From: Nymphaea colorata
Taxonomy: Eukaryota > Streptophyta > Magnoliopsida > Nymphaeales > Nymphaeaceae
Reading direction: 5' to 3'
DNA: 64,000 nucleotides
Assembly: GCF_008831285.2 (NCBI RefSeq)
Contig: NC_045144.1
Location: 24,259,716 to 24,323,715 of the forward strand
The number at the start of each line of letters is the position of its first letter. Position 1 is the first letter of the stretch. Below are positions 23,340 through 34,548 of the stretch, piece after piece. The notes under the pieces were generated by a model, which was given only the letters and a program-made list of their open reading frames with translations, did not search any database and had not been told where the DNA came from. Both the position numbers and the translations under genes were made by a program.

Positions 23340-24041
23340 TCACCGCCGCTTCTCTTCTGTCGTGCCTCCCACTCGGCTTAAGTGAGACGTAGTTGAGCAT
23401 CACCGTTGCCATCGGTACCGAACGCTCGGGGACGCGAGCGTTCATCGTAGGTCTTGAGTCATCCCACGGCCTCTTCAAACAACATAGTGTCGAGGTCGCA
23501 AAACTGCTCTATGCCTGCGATTACGCTGAGAAACCGATTTGGAACAGTGTCAAACAGTTTCTTCACTAGGGCGGCGTCGCTCATGGTTCCCCCCAAGTTG
23601 GCATACTTGACGGACATGCCGGTGAGTCTGCCCGCATACTGATCCAACATCTCTCCTTCCTGCATTCTCATGCCATCAAAGTAATCTTCAAGGTTTGCAA
23701 GCGCGCATTCCTCACGGATCTGCCCCGACGAATCTCGTCTTGACGCAATCCCAGACCTCCTTTGCGTTACCTTCTTTGCCACTTGCATTAGGAGATCCTC
23801 CGGGAGGGCTTGAAGAAGATGCAACCCGCCTTCTTGTCCTTCCTTGTGTCGATAGGCACAACGGCCGTCGGCTCGACTGCCTCTCAGACGCCTTGATCTT
23901 CCATCATGGCCTGGACCCTAATCACCAGCTGGTGTAGTTGGTCGTTGTGAGCAGCGGATATTGGAATGTCCCACTGGCGATCTCCCGCACTGCCTCATTT
24001 GTGATGATCGACATCGGCTTGAATCGAGGGAGCTTTGGCAT
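23340..24041 (-). pseudogene. copia A gag
   Basis: The likely start is the ATG at 24041-24039, 8 bases past the primer-binding site: MPKLPRFKPMSIITNEAVRE. A stop follows after TNYTSW near 23935. Capsid continues in other frames and is best seen in 23459-23824 (CALANLEDYFDGMRMQEGEM, MSDAALVKKLFDTVPNRFL), a UBN2-type gag. Broken by a stop and frameshifts. Confidence 0.85.
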
Positions 24042-24048
24042 ACAACCT

Positions 24049-24061
24049 GGCTCTGATACCA
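24049..24061 (-). other. primer-binding site of copia A (initiator-Met tRNA)
   Basis: In minus sense TGGTATCAGAGCC lies two bases after the LTR end CCAACA. It is complementary to the 3' end of plant initiator-Met tRNA, the usual copia primer. Confidence 0.92.
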
Positions 24062-24063
24062 AA

Positions 24064-24649
24064 TGTTGGCGCACTCCCTTGATTCACACTCAATCACCTC
24101 CCTTTTGGTAACGACAAAATGAGGAGAGGTGACCGTAGGCTGCAACACACCAAGGAGAGGGATGGAGAGTGTGACAGGGTAGAGAGTACACGACAGGCGA
24201 GAGAGAGTAAAGAACGAGAGGGGACTTCACGGTAGAGGGAAGTGGTTTAAGGAAAAAAATTTCTTTCTTCATTTGGGCGTACTTCATTGAACTTTCTCTA
24301 ACAACTATATATAGAAATACAAAAACTTAATCCTCACGCTAATAACCGCTGGTCATTCCATGATCTCCTTCATTTCAGCCCTCAACTTAGTAACCGCTAG
24401 TCACTCCATGATCTCCTCCATTTCAGCCCTCAAGTCTCGCACATTTTCTCCATCACCCATGGTTTGGGAACTGCACACACATTCACATGTTCTCCTCACG
24501 TCTCCACTTTTCACTCCCACCAATTTCTCCATTCTTCTTTAACTACCCATGATTTGGAACCGATGGACCTCAGTACCCACGAGCTCCTTCATGCACTCAC
24601 ACTTACACACGTTTCCACGAGCTCCTCCACAACAAGAGTTAGAGCAACA
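24064..24649 (-). repeat. 5' LTR of copia A (LTR2)
   Basis: 586 bp, TGTTGGCGCACTCCC to AGAGCAACA. It lacks the second GAGAGAGAGTAAGGAGACAG block seen in LTR1, LTR3 and LTR4. Confidence 0.9.
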
Positions 24650-25257
24650 TTGGCGCCCTCCCTTGATTCACACTCAATCAACTCCCTTTTGGTAACGGCA
24701 AAATGAGGAGAGGTAACCGTAGGTTGCAACACACCAAGGAGAGGGATGCAGAGTGCGACAGGGTAGAGAGTGCATGGCAGGGGAGAGAGAGAGTAAGGAG
24801 ACAGTAGGAGAGAGAGTAAAGAATGAGAGGGGACTTCAGGGTAGAGGGAAGAGGTTTAAGGAAAAAAAATTCTTTCTTCTTTTGTGTGTACTTCATTGAA
24901 CTTTCTCTAACAACTATATATTGAAAACGAAAACTTGATCCTCACGCTAATAACCGCTGGTCATTCCATGATCTCCTTCATTTCAGTCCTCAACTTAGTA
25001 ACCGCTGGTCACTCCCATGATCTCCTCCATTTCAGCCCTCAGTCTCTCACCATTTTCTCCATCACCCTTGATCTTGGGAACCGCACACACATTCACATGT
25101 TCTCCTCACGTCTCCACTTTTCACTCCCACTAATTTCTCCATTCTTCTTTAACTACCCATGATTTGGAACCGATGGACCTGATGTACCCACGAGCTCCTT
25201 CATGCACTCACACCACACGTTTCCACGAGCTCCTCCACAACAGGAGTTAGAGCAACA
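24650..25257 (-). repeat. LTR3, tandem copy
   Basis: 608 bp directly joined to LTR2: AGAGCAACA is followed at once by TTGGCGCCCTCCC, so the expected initial TG is missing. Otherwise full length. No target duplication or internal sequence lies between LTR2 and LTR3. Confidence 0.88.
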
Positions 25258-25872
25258 TTGGCGCCCTCCCTTGATTCACACTCAATTACCTCCCTTTTGG
25301 TAACGGCAAAATGAGGAGAGGTAACCGTAGGCTGCAACACACCAAGGAGAGGGATGCAGAGTGCGACAGGGTAGAGAGTACATGGCAGGGGAGAGAGAGA
25401 GTAAGGTGACAGTAGGAGAGAGAGTAAAGAACGAGAGGGGACTTCACGGGTAGAGGGAAGAGGTTTAAGGAAAAAAAATTTCTTTCTTCTTTTGTGCGTA
25501 CTTCATTGAACTTTCTCTAACAACTATATATTGAAAAACGAAAACTTGATCCTCACGCTAATAACCGCTGGTCATTCCATGATCTCCTTCATTTCAGCCC
25601 TCTACTTAGTAACCGCTGGTCACTCCCATGATCTCCTCCATTTCAGCCCTCAAGTCTTGCACCATTTTCTCCATCACCCTTGATCTTCGGAACCGCACAC
25701 ACATTCGCATGTTCTCCTCACGTCTCCACTTTTCACTCCCACCAATTTCTCCATTCTTCTTTAACTACCCATGATTTGGAACCGATGGACCTCACGTACC
25801 CACGAGCTCCTTCACGCACTCACAGTTACACACGTTCCCACGAACTTCTCCACAATAGGAGTTAGAGCAACA
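25258..25872 (-). repeat. LTR4, tandem copy and 3' LTR of partial element A'
   Basis: 615 bp. It joins LTR3 with the same TG-less junction (AACATTGGCGCCC), then on its right has a polypurine tract (in minus sense TTTGGGGGGAGAA) and copia A internal sequence. Confidence 0.88.
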
Positions 25873-26956
25873 TTCTCCCCCCAAATCCTGGTGTGGCTCG
25901 AGATTTTGAACACCTAGCAAGTGTCGCATTGTTGAAAACCTTGTAACCGGCAATGCCTTTGTCAACAAATCAGCTTGTTGCTCATCTGTTCGCACAAAAT
26001 CCACAATAATTTGTTATTTTTCAACACATTCGCGTATGAAATGGAACTTTGTGTCAATGTGTTTGCTACGTGAACTTTGTGTCAATGTGTTTGCTACGTC
26101 CATGAAAAACTAGGTTCCTCATTAATGTGATTGCGGACTTATTATCCACATATAACTTTACCACCTGCGGCTCTTTTCCAACTAGCTCAGCTAGTAGTCC
26201 TCTGAGCCAGAGTGCCTGACATGCTGCCGCAGTTGCTGCCATGAACTCAGCTTTGCACGAAGATAGAGCAACGGTCTTCTGCTTCTGCGAGTTCCATGAG
26301 ACTAGGCTTTCATTTACCTAGAATGCCATGCCACTGGTTTTTTTTCAGTCATCGATGTCGCCCGCCAAGTCACTATCCATGAACCCAACAATCACCTCTT
26401 CTCCCCTTGCTCTAGTGTATACAAGGCCGAAGTTGATTGTGCCTTTTAACTATCACAAAATCTGCTTCACTGCTTTGTGGTGCATCACTGTCGGTTTCTC
26501 CATGATTCTACAAGCTACACTGATGGCATACGAAAGATCTGGTCTTGTGTGGAGAAGATACCTTAGACATCTGATAACTCGTCGATACTATGTTGCATCC
26601 ACCGGCTGTCCTTCGGGATCCTTGTGCAACTGCGACCTTGGTTCCATGGGAAGTTTTGTGGGATTACAATCAAGCATACCAAATTGCATTAACACCTTCT
26701 TGGCATAGGCTGTCTACTTGATCCAGATACCGTCCTCGCCTTGTGCCACCTCAATCCCAAGGTAATAGGTGAGCAAGCTGAGGTTGCTCATCTCGAACTC
26801 AGCCATCATCTGCTGCTTGAATGCAGCGATCGCCTGCGAATCCTCCCCTGTTACAATTGGATCATCATCATAAACTCCAACGATGATGTCGGCGTGGTCT
26901 CTTCCCCTCGTACACATGGCTTGTTCCAGTGCACACTTTGAGAACCCAAGGTGCTT
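25873..26956 (-). pseudogene. partial copia A' (RT palm to RNase H)
   Basis: This matches copia A from about 19748 to 20810. It keeps QQADLLTKALP and the final DLGGECC. The catalytic box reads GVYDDDPIV instead of GVYVDDLI, removing the YVDD consensus. A 28-base tandem duplication (unit GAACTTTGTGTCAATGTGTT...) lies at 26044-26099. On the right it changes within the RT connection region to copia C at about 26956. Dead chimera. Confidence 0.85.
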
Positions 26957-28393
26957 AGGATTCGCTTTACTATAGTTCAATGACCAGCCGAAGGTGTATG
27001 CATGAATTGGCATGCGCTGTTGACAGCAAACGCAATGTCAGGTCGCGTAAGAGTAGCATATTTCAAGGCCCCAACTATGTTGCGATAGAGAGATGGATCA
27101 TGAAACAACCAATCATCCTGGTTTTTAGTATTAGTTGGGCTCATTGGAGAAATAGATGCTTTGGATGTACTCATATTTGCTCAGCGGATAATATTTTTGA
27201 TATATTGTTGTTGACATATATATAAGGCATTTTCTATTCGAGTGACCTCAACTCCAGGAAAGTTGGATAATTGTGTTAAATCTTTGACAAAAATTCTTGC
27301 CCAAGCTGCTGAATTATTTTGGAAATACAAGTGGAAGAAGACCCAGTAACAATCAGATCATCAACATAGACTAATAAGAATAATCTTACTTCTCCTTTGG
27401 TGTAGATGAATAGCGAAGGATCGGATTGAGAAATCTGGAATCCAAGATTTTGTAAATAGAAACTGAGTCGAGAATACCATGCTCTTGGTGCCTGTTTGAG
27501 GCCATAGAGTGATTTGTCAAGTTTGCAAACATAAGTAGGATGTTGTGGATCAACAAAACCATCAGGATGGGCCATGTAGACGTCCTCATCAAGATAGCCA
27601 TTTAAAAATACATTGTCAAAGTCTAGTTGACATAGATCTCATCCAAATTGCATAGCCATGGTAAGAAGGACCCTGATTGTCGTGGGTTTAACATGGGAGT
27701 AAAAGTCTCCTAATAATCAATGCCAGCTTCTTGTAAGAATCCTCGAGCAACCAGTAGTGCTTTATATCGAGCGATGGACCCATCGGCATTACGCTTGATT
27801 TTATACACTCATTTAGAGCTGATGACATTGTATTCTGGTAGAGGTGGAACTAGGTGCCATGTTTGATTTTGTTGAAGCATAGTGAATTCCTTGAGCATTG
27901 CTTGCTGCCATAGTTTATTGGTGGAAGCTTCTTTCCGAGTCGTGGATTCCTTTGATTCAATTGCTCCAATAAGTGCCTTGGGAGTTAATGACCCAGTCAT
28001 TGACCTAGTTGTCATTGGGTGAGTATGATAAGGTGGGCTTGAGATAGGTAGGTCAATTTCTCTGTTATAGCTTGTCTCTTGTGATAGCAACGATTCGTGA
28101 TTGACATTATTAGAATCTGTAATATCTTGAGCAACCAGAGATATCGCTCCCTCATTGGAAAACAATAAATTTGGTTGAAGAGCTGAAGTAATGTCATGGA
28201 GATCATCTTGATCTTGCATAACTGGAGACGTAATGCTAACATTAGGTAGAACAATACCTTGAGGAGGCAGATGGTTAATATAATCATTGTCAAGACTTTT
28301 TTCTGCTTGATACCAGAGTTGAAGTTCCTTTTCCACGTCATCCTTGGATAGCGAGACCTCATGAGAAGAATGATCTTCAAAGGGTGCCTCATC
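26957..28393 (-). pseudogene. copia C reverse transcriptase and start of RNase H
   Basis: RT runs from TTRSMTGSLTPKALIGAIES and KLWQQAMLKEFTMLQQNQTW (27809-28336) to DKSLYGLKQAPRAWYSRLSF and LFLLVYVDDLIVTGSSS (27276-27575, catalytic YVDD intact). LYRNIVGALKYATLTRPDIA (26977-27174) leads to CQFMHTPSAGHW and then a relic of IVKRIL where it joins A'. Stops and frame changes near 27700 and 27270 break it. Confidence 0.88.
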
Positions 28394-28398
28394 AAATG

Positions 28399-29300
28399 TT
28401 ACATGACGAGTGACAATATTATTTGTAGACTTTCATCAAAGCAGAGATATCCTTTTTGTCTGCTCGCATATCCGAGAAAAGTGCATTTAACAGTCTTGGG
28501 TTGAAATTTTGAGCAATTGGTGGGAGTAGGAAGGGGATAGCATTTTGAACCAAAAACTTGTATATGACCATAGTGTGCGGGCTGTCCAAACAATTTTTGA
28601 AAAGGAGATTGACGATCTAACTTAATAGTCGGAAGCCGATTAATAATATATATGGTTGTTCTACAAGCATCAATCCAAAAAGAATATTTTAATCTTCAAT
28701 CATGCATCATACTGAGAGCAGTTTCTACGACATGTCTGCTCTTGCGTTCGACTATTCCATTCTGCTCAGGGGTATATGGACATGAAAAATGATGTAAGAT
28801 ACCATTCGCTTTACAAAACTGGCGCAGCTCATTATTACAAAACTCTTCTCCATTATCTGATTGGATAGTGGATATGTAATATCCTAGTTACTTCTCCACA
28901 AATAATCTGAAATTTTTGAAGCATTCAGTAACCTCAAATTTTTCCTTCAACGAAAAAATCTAGAAGTAATGAGAAAAGTTATCCACAATGAGCATGAAAT
29001 ATCTGAATCCATCTCTATCCTCCATAGGGGCTGGTCCCCGAACGTCGATATGCAAGGTTTGTAATGGACAAGTAGCACGAAATTCAGAAGTACGGAAAGG
29101 CTGTTTGTGAGATTTTCCAATGAGGCACCATTCACACAATCTAGAGCCTTTAGAACATTTTATTGAAATAAAACTATGTGAATTGAGAAAATTAACAATA
29201 GTTTTATTTGCATGGCCTAATTGCCTATGCCACAAAGAAAAATTTACAGAATTATAATGTAATGGAAACCAACTACTGAACATTGTTGCTCCTCTTCTTG
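28399..29300 (-). pseudogene. copia C integrase
   Basis: LWHRQLGHANKTIVNFLNSH and CEWCLIGKSHKQPF form the zinc-binding part (28960-29283), with a core starting LQTLHIDVRGPAP. Near 28700-28770 the minus strand reads VERKSRHVVETALSMM, the end of the core. The C-terminal region is VFGSKCYPLPTP, then TFLGYASRQKGYLCFDESLQ (28399-28593). Frameshifted in several places. Confidence 0.85.
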
Positions 29301-29384
29301 TGCCTTCTCTTGATGCAGAAATTAGATATAGTCCATTAGGTTGCTTTGGTCCCCGAAGTAGTGCCTTCCCTGTTCCTTCCCCAT

Positions 29385-30330
29385 CTATAGATCCTTTATA
29401 ATAAATTTATGAGGTAAGAACTCAAAAGTGCAACTATTATTAGATGTAAACTTTCCCACAGATAATAAATTATGAGCAATTATAGGAACATGTAATGAGT
29501 TCTTGAGCTGAAAAAAATTTCCATCCATGTTAATAGATAAATCTCCTTTATGAGAAATAGACAGATGGCAGCCATTACTGATCATAACACCGCTTGATTC
29601 AGCATGTGTTGTTTTGTTTTTCATCGTGTCATCATTGGCTACAATGTAATTTGTAGTGCTAGTGTTGGGGTACCAATATTCTTGTCCAGTTTCTTGAATA
29701 TTCATAGCGGAGAATGCCTGAGGAATATCATAGCATGATCTAGCAGAATGTCCCTTTCTGCCACAATATTGACATATAATAGAATTTTTCTGATATCCTT
29801 TTCTAGAATCATAGTTATATTGGGATTGATTGTTGGTGTTACCTCGATCTTGATTTTGAGCTTGGTATCCTCGTCCCTGTCCTTGGAATTGTCCTGCACT
29901 ATGACTGCCACCAAATCCACATCCTCTTCGTCGATTGTTGAAGCTGCTGAATGCAGTCCGGTTTTCCAGTTGTGGCATATTTTGACATGTCTCTCTTTCA
30001 GGCAATAGAGACTTGAGTAAATTGAGTAGCAGGGACAGAGGAGAAAGATGATGCCATTTGAACAAATCAAAAAAAGAATTCAAGATTGAAAGCCTAGATT
30101 CGTCACTATATTTTAGTAGAAACTCCAATCAAGGTCTACGTACGTCCTCGTCATAGGCTTCTGCAGAATTACAGCAGCTGGCGATAGAAGATAAATTGGG
30201 CGTTCTCAGCTGCTAACTTGATTTGAGCTGAAATTGCTCCAGGATGATCCTCAAACAGTCAGGATTTGAGTCGTATTCAGCTCGACAGCAATCTCCTTCA
30301 ACAGAATGAGCTGTAGACATATTCTCTGCT
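29385..30330 (-). pseudogene. copia C gag C-terminus and protease
   Basis: A single frame (29385-30128) carries a Gly/Gln-rich segment, a knuckle CQYCGRKGHSARSC, and the protease position reads WYPNTSTTNYIV. In this family the site is normally D-[ST]-G, so both the Asp and the Gly are lost. The substitutions fit G-to-A changes. A pre-integrase hydrophobic segment follows (NSLHVPIIAHNLLSVGKF). Upstream of 30128 only weak gag-like text remains. Confidence 0.8.
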
Positions 30331-31209
30331 GCCTGTCACCGGCAGACGCATATCAGCCACAGGACAGAGTCTAAGCACTAGTGACTCTTTCAAAATCAAG
30401 TGCTCCTTCCTCGATGCTCCAAAAAAAAATTTCAAATGCACTAGTGGCTCTTTCTATGTTTTTTAATGACAGAAAAGTTGATATATCGAGGCTATTGAAA
30501 ATCTTCCTTTCTCTCTCTTTAGACAATGTTCAGTACAGTTGTTGGGTTTGTCTTAACATAATTGTCGCGATTTAAATGTCCCATAATAATGCGAGTACCC
30601 CACAAGGAAAATGATGGATGAGAGAGAAAGTTCAGATGAGAAATTAGAGAGAACGTACTAAGGATGCAGGAGTCTAGCTAGTTAACAGAGAGTGAGTTGA
30701 ATATATTTGACAAAAACTTGCATAGAAAATATTAAGTGCATAAAAAACATTGCCCCAAAACTTGTGTGGGCTTCTCTAGTATTGAATTATTGTGCTTCTT
30801 CATTCCGAGTGGTTGTAGTGCACTTGGTGGCAAGGGGATCCACCTTGATGGGCTCTCAAGTTCAAATCCTGTGGTCGTTGTTACGACTCAACGTGCTCAA
30901 TCTATGGATCGTAATAGATCCCAACACAAGCTCTATGAACCATAAGGGTGATAGGCACACGTGAAAGGAAGTTGCCTTTCTTCAGGGGGGGGGGGGGGGC
31001 GCGTGGAAAAAAACCAGTCCCCAAGACAAAACAAAAGAATTATTGTGGTTCTTCAATTAATAATGCAGAATTTAAAGCGTGCGGTAAAGATCATTTGATA
31101 TCTTCATTGAGATATTTTGGATAGCTATTCTTCAGCATGTATAAATACATTTATTTAGGAACTGAATTCAAAAGAAAAAGGGGAACTGATTTCAAAAAGA
31201 TATATTTTA
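30331..31209. other. no gene recognised; G15 run
   Basis: Holds a run of 15 G at 30985-30999. A short stretch near 30810-30880 includes a box-B-like AGTTCAAATCCTG but no convincing tRNA or SINE structure. Confidence 0.5.
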
Positions 31210-31270
31210 ATAATTAATTTCAATAAGTTTGTTTTTTTTCTATTACCCAAGTGTTCTGGTTTTACTAAAT

Positions 31271-31357
<87 letters not shown>

Positions 31358-31890
31358 GAGAGTGTAGAATGACTGGTATATACCAGACCACTTACATAAG
31401 GGATAAAAACCAGACCTCTTAAATTCATGTTAAAAAGTGTTTTGAACAAAGTATAAACTTTCTCATCTATTTATAAACACTAACTTAACATAAATCTTGC
31501 TTTAATTTAGGTCATTTTTGTAAAAAAATTGATCTTTATACTAGAAAAAATTTTATCTTATAAGAGCAATTCATTTTTTTATTATTAAAAAGACATAATT
31601 TAAGCAAAAAATAACTAACTTAATAATTAATTTCAATAGGTCTGCCTTTTGTCTATTACCCAAGTGGTCAGTTTTACCAGACCACTTTAATTCTTTTGCT
31701 AAGAAATTATTTTAAATAAAATATAAACATCCTAATATATTTATAGAAACTATTTTGACATAAAACATGCTTTCAATCAAGTTGGTTTTATGAAAAATGT
31801 TCAATTTTCTATTATCAAAATGTTGATGCTATCAAAGTAATTCATTTTTGCTTAAGCACTACTAAAACCCAAAACATGATCCAACTTAAC
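31210..31890. repeat. tandem pair of an AT-rich dispersed repeat with an embedded microsatellite
   Basis: The unit start TAATAATTAATTTCAATA occurs at 31209 and 31620. Both units continue into CTATTACCCAAGTG and ACCAGACCAC, then TATAAAC and ACATAAA motifs. In the first unit a CT-TA-TG compound microsatellite (31271-31350) separates the two parts. A reverse-complement copy lies at 58430-58700. No coding capacity. Confidence 0.75.
31271..31350. repeat. compound microsatellite (CT)n(TA)n(TG)n
   Basis: CT repeats, then TA repeats, then about 22 TG repeats. The alternating His/Thr minus ORFs across it are spurious. Confidence 0.95.
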
Positions 31891-32325
31891 AATATTTTGC
31901 ATCAACCTATCCTAATTCAGATCATATTGGTAAGGTTAGATTTAAAAAAAAATTACATAAAATATCATATTTAAAAAATTTGATTTTTGTCATTAATATG
32001 GTTTCTACCAGTTATATATATATATATATGATTATTTATTTATATTTATATATATATATATATAATAAGTGAGCAGCTTCATGACACTCACTGTGTAGCG
32101 GCACACTCAACATGGAGCATCCAAAATCGATTGGACACTCAAGTTTTTTAAAAAAATAAAAAAAAAAACTTTTGGGTAGGTAACGGCTTCCTCCGCTGCA
32201 ACCCAACGGTGCCATGGATGTCCAGTCCGGGACTGCCAGCTGATTTGTCGCCGACTGTCCTGTAAATTCCTTGGTAGGAATTAAGATCCAAGCATCACTA
32301 GTTTTTGCGGGATACCTTAAGCTGA
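31891..32325. other. no gene recognised; TA tracts
   Basis: AT-rich sequence with TA runs near 32012-32029 and 32047-32064. The right end is the left flank, including target site GCTGA (32321-32325), of copia D. Confidence 0.6.
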
Positions 32326-32982
32326 TGTTATAGTCGTATTACCCAAAAAGAATGCTTAAACAACAATAAAAGAGTCCAAACAAACACAAAACTGCTGAAA
32401 ATCAGAATCACAGGGCTGCGAGCATAAGATCGAGTTTCCAACACCAATGTTGCAGCAATATATATCAAAATGTATACTAAAAATTCAGAAAATAAGAGAC
32501 CAATTTATGTGGAAAAACCTCCAATAATGGGGTAAAAAACCACGGGCAAGAGAGATATATATTTATACTTCAAAGAGGCAATACAACTACGTTGTTCTTC
32601 TTGCAAAGAATAGCATAAATCATTCTCAAGAATGAATGCACAAGAAAACAACAAGAAAGGAAATCACGGTATGTTCTTCTTTTCTTTCACTTGTTTTCTT
32701 CACTTTCTCTCTCTACACTTGAACCCACACGGCTGCCCAAATCCACAACCGTGCTCTTCTTCCTCTTCTCCTTCTCTTCCTTGCCTTCCTCTTCCCCTTC
32801 TCCTTGTTGTGTGTGAGTCACGAGGGAAGAACCCTCTTTTCTTTCTTCAAAAGAGTAAAAAACAAGAGAGAGAGAGAGAGAGAGAGACGTGAGAGTGAAT
32901 GGGTTAGGGCACCATCGGGTGCCCTCCCCTTTTTCTTTCCACCCGGGTCGGGTCCTCACTTGAGGCTGGATCCGACCCAACA
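32326..32982 (-). repeat. 3' LTR of copia D
   Basis: 657 bp. Contains a short GA repeat near 32868-32887. Minus-sense purine-rich sequence (GGAGGAGGAGTT) borders it at 32983-32994 and is the likely polypurine tract. Confidence 0.93.
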
Positions 32983-33034
32983 AACTCCTCCTCCAGCCTC
33001 AAGAGAGGGAACATACATGCAAAATGGACAAAAA

Positions 33035-34516
33035 TTAATACACTGCCTTAAAGGCAGTCATCTCACCTAAGTCTCTATGCATGTCATGCTTCTCTTTAGG
33101 TAGAGACTTCGTCATTATATCTGCAGGATTCTTCTTTATATGTATCTTCTCTAACTGAATCAGTTTTTGCTCAAGCACATCACGAATCAAATGATATTTG
33201 ACATCAATCTGCTTGGTCCTTGAGTGGAACGCTGAATTCTTTGACACGTGTATAGCGCTTTGGCTATCACAATGCAACACATAGGTCTTCTGACTAAGGC
33301 ATATATCATGAAGAAAACTCTTCTTCCACAACAACTCTTTACAAGCTTCAGTTGCTGCAATATATTCTGCCTCTGTAATGGAAAGAGCAACACACTTCTG
33401 CAACCTGGACTGCCATGATACAACTCCCCCTGCAAAAGTAAAGACATAACCTGAAAGAGACTTTCTAGAGTTCACGTTACCTACCATGTCTGCATCAACA
33501 AATCCTTGTATCTCTGGATTAGGTTCACCAAAACATAAAGAGTAATTGTAAGTATGTTTAAGATACCTTAGGATCCACTTCACTGCTGCCCAATGCTCCT
33601 TGCCTGAATTTGACAAGAACCTACTAACTACACTAACTGTGTAAGCCAAGTTTGGGTGTATGCAAAGCATAGCATACATAAGACTCCCTACTACGGAGGC
33701 ATATGGTACCTTCTCTATTCTTTCTTTCTCATTTGTTGATGATGGACATTGCTCATTTTCCAATTTAAAATGTGTTGCTAAAGGTGTACTTACTGTGTTG
33801 GCATCTTTCATGCTGAACTTGCTAAGCACCTTCTCAATGTATTTCTCTTGTGATAATCACAACTTCTTGGCCTTCCTATCACGAACAATCCTCATGCCTA
33901 ACAATTGCTGTGCTGGCCCCAAGTCTTTCATATCAAAGAACTTGCCCATATCCTTCTTCAATTGACTAATCAATTGAGAGTCCTGTCCAACAATAAGCAT
34001 GTCATCTACATATAACAACAAGATAATGAAGTTACCTGGTGAGAACTCTCTGATGTAGACACAATGATCTACAGCCGACCTGCGATACTTTTGATTTATC
34101 ATAAAAGCATGAAATTTCTTGTACCACTGTCTGGGTGCTTGTTTAAGTCCATACAAGTTCTTCTTTAACTTGCAAACCATATGGTTCTTCCTAGCAATCA
34201 CAAAACCTTCTGGATCTCTATGAAGAAAAGCAGTTTTTACATTTAACTGCTCCAACTCCAAGTCTAGATATGCCGCCAAACCAAGTATTACCCTGATAGA
34301 TGACATTTTAACCACAGGAGAAAAAATTTCATCAAAATCAATACCTCTTTCCTGCTTGAAACCTTTCACCACTAACTGAACTTTGTATCTCAACTTGCCT
34401 TGACCTTCATTTTTAAGCTTGTAGACCCATTTGTACTGCAACACTTTCTTACCTTTTGGTAACTCTACCAAATCAAAAGTGTGATTCTTATATAGAGAAT
34501 TCATCTCTTCATACAT
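33035..34516 (-). pseudogene. copia D reverse transcriptase and RNase H
   Basis: RT (33857-34516) reads YEEMNSLYKNHTFDLVELPK, LEQLNVKTAFLHRDPEGFVI, KKNLYGLKQAPRQWYKKFHA and LLLYVDDMLIVGQDS (catalytic YVDD). RNase H (33035-33829) includes YASVVGSLMYAMLCIHPNLA, FVDADMVGNVNSRKSLSGYV, SITEAEYIAATEACKELLW, and ends NPADIMTKSLPKEKH...FKAVY-stop. A TGA at about 33856, where a Trp is expected in KL-stop-LSQEKYI, separates the two. Confidence 0.92.
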
Positions 34517-34548
34517 AGCTTGAACTCATTCATCTTTATGTACATCAT

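Larger units (their letters stand above)
19127..24649 (-). mobile_element. Ty1/copia retrotransposon A, both LTRs present
   Basis: Minus-strand element: 5' LTR 24064-24649, primer-binding site, gag-pol, polypurine tract, 3' LTR 19127-19747. LTRs begin TGTTG and end CAACA. The left flank GAGTG (19122-19126) has no matching duplication on the right because a third LTR follows directly. Frameshifts and stops in pol show it is inactive. Confidence 0.92.
26956..30330 (-). mobile_element. copia retrotransposon C, lacking LTRs
   Basis: Minus-strand copia with gag, protease, integrase and RT in order from right to left. Its 3' end (most of RNase H, polypurine tract, LTR) is replaced by A' at about 26956. 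No LTR or primer-binding site is visible at the right end, so 30330 is only where readable gag-related sequence fades. Family differs from A and D. Confidence 0.8.

Noticed and set aside
30810-30880. Possible tRNA-derived SINE head (box-B-like AGTTCAAATCC)
   Set aside because: No good box A at the right distance, no clover-leaf fold and no poly-A tail or target duplication.
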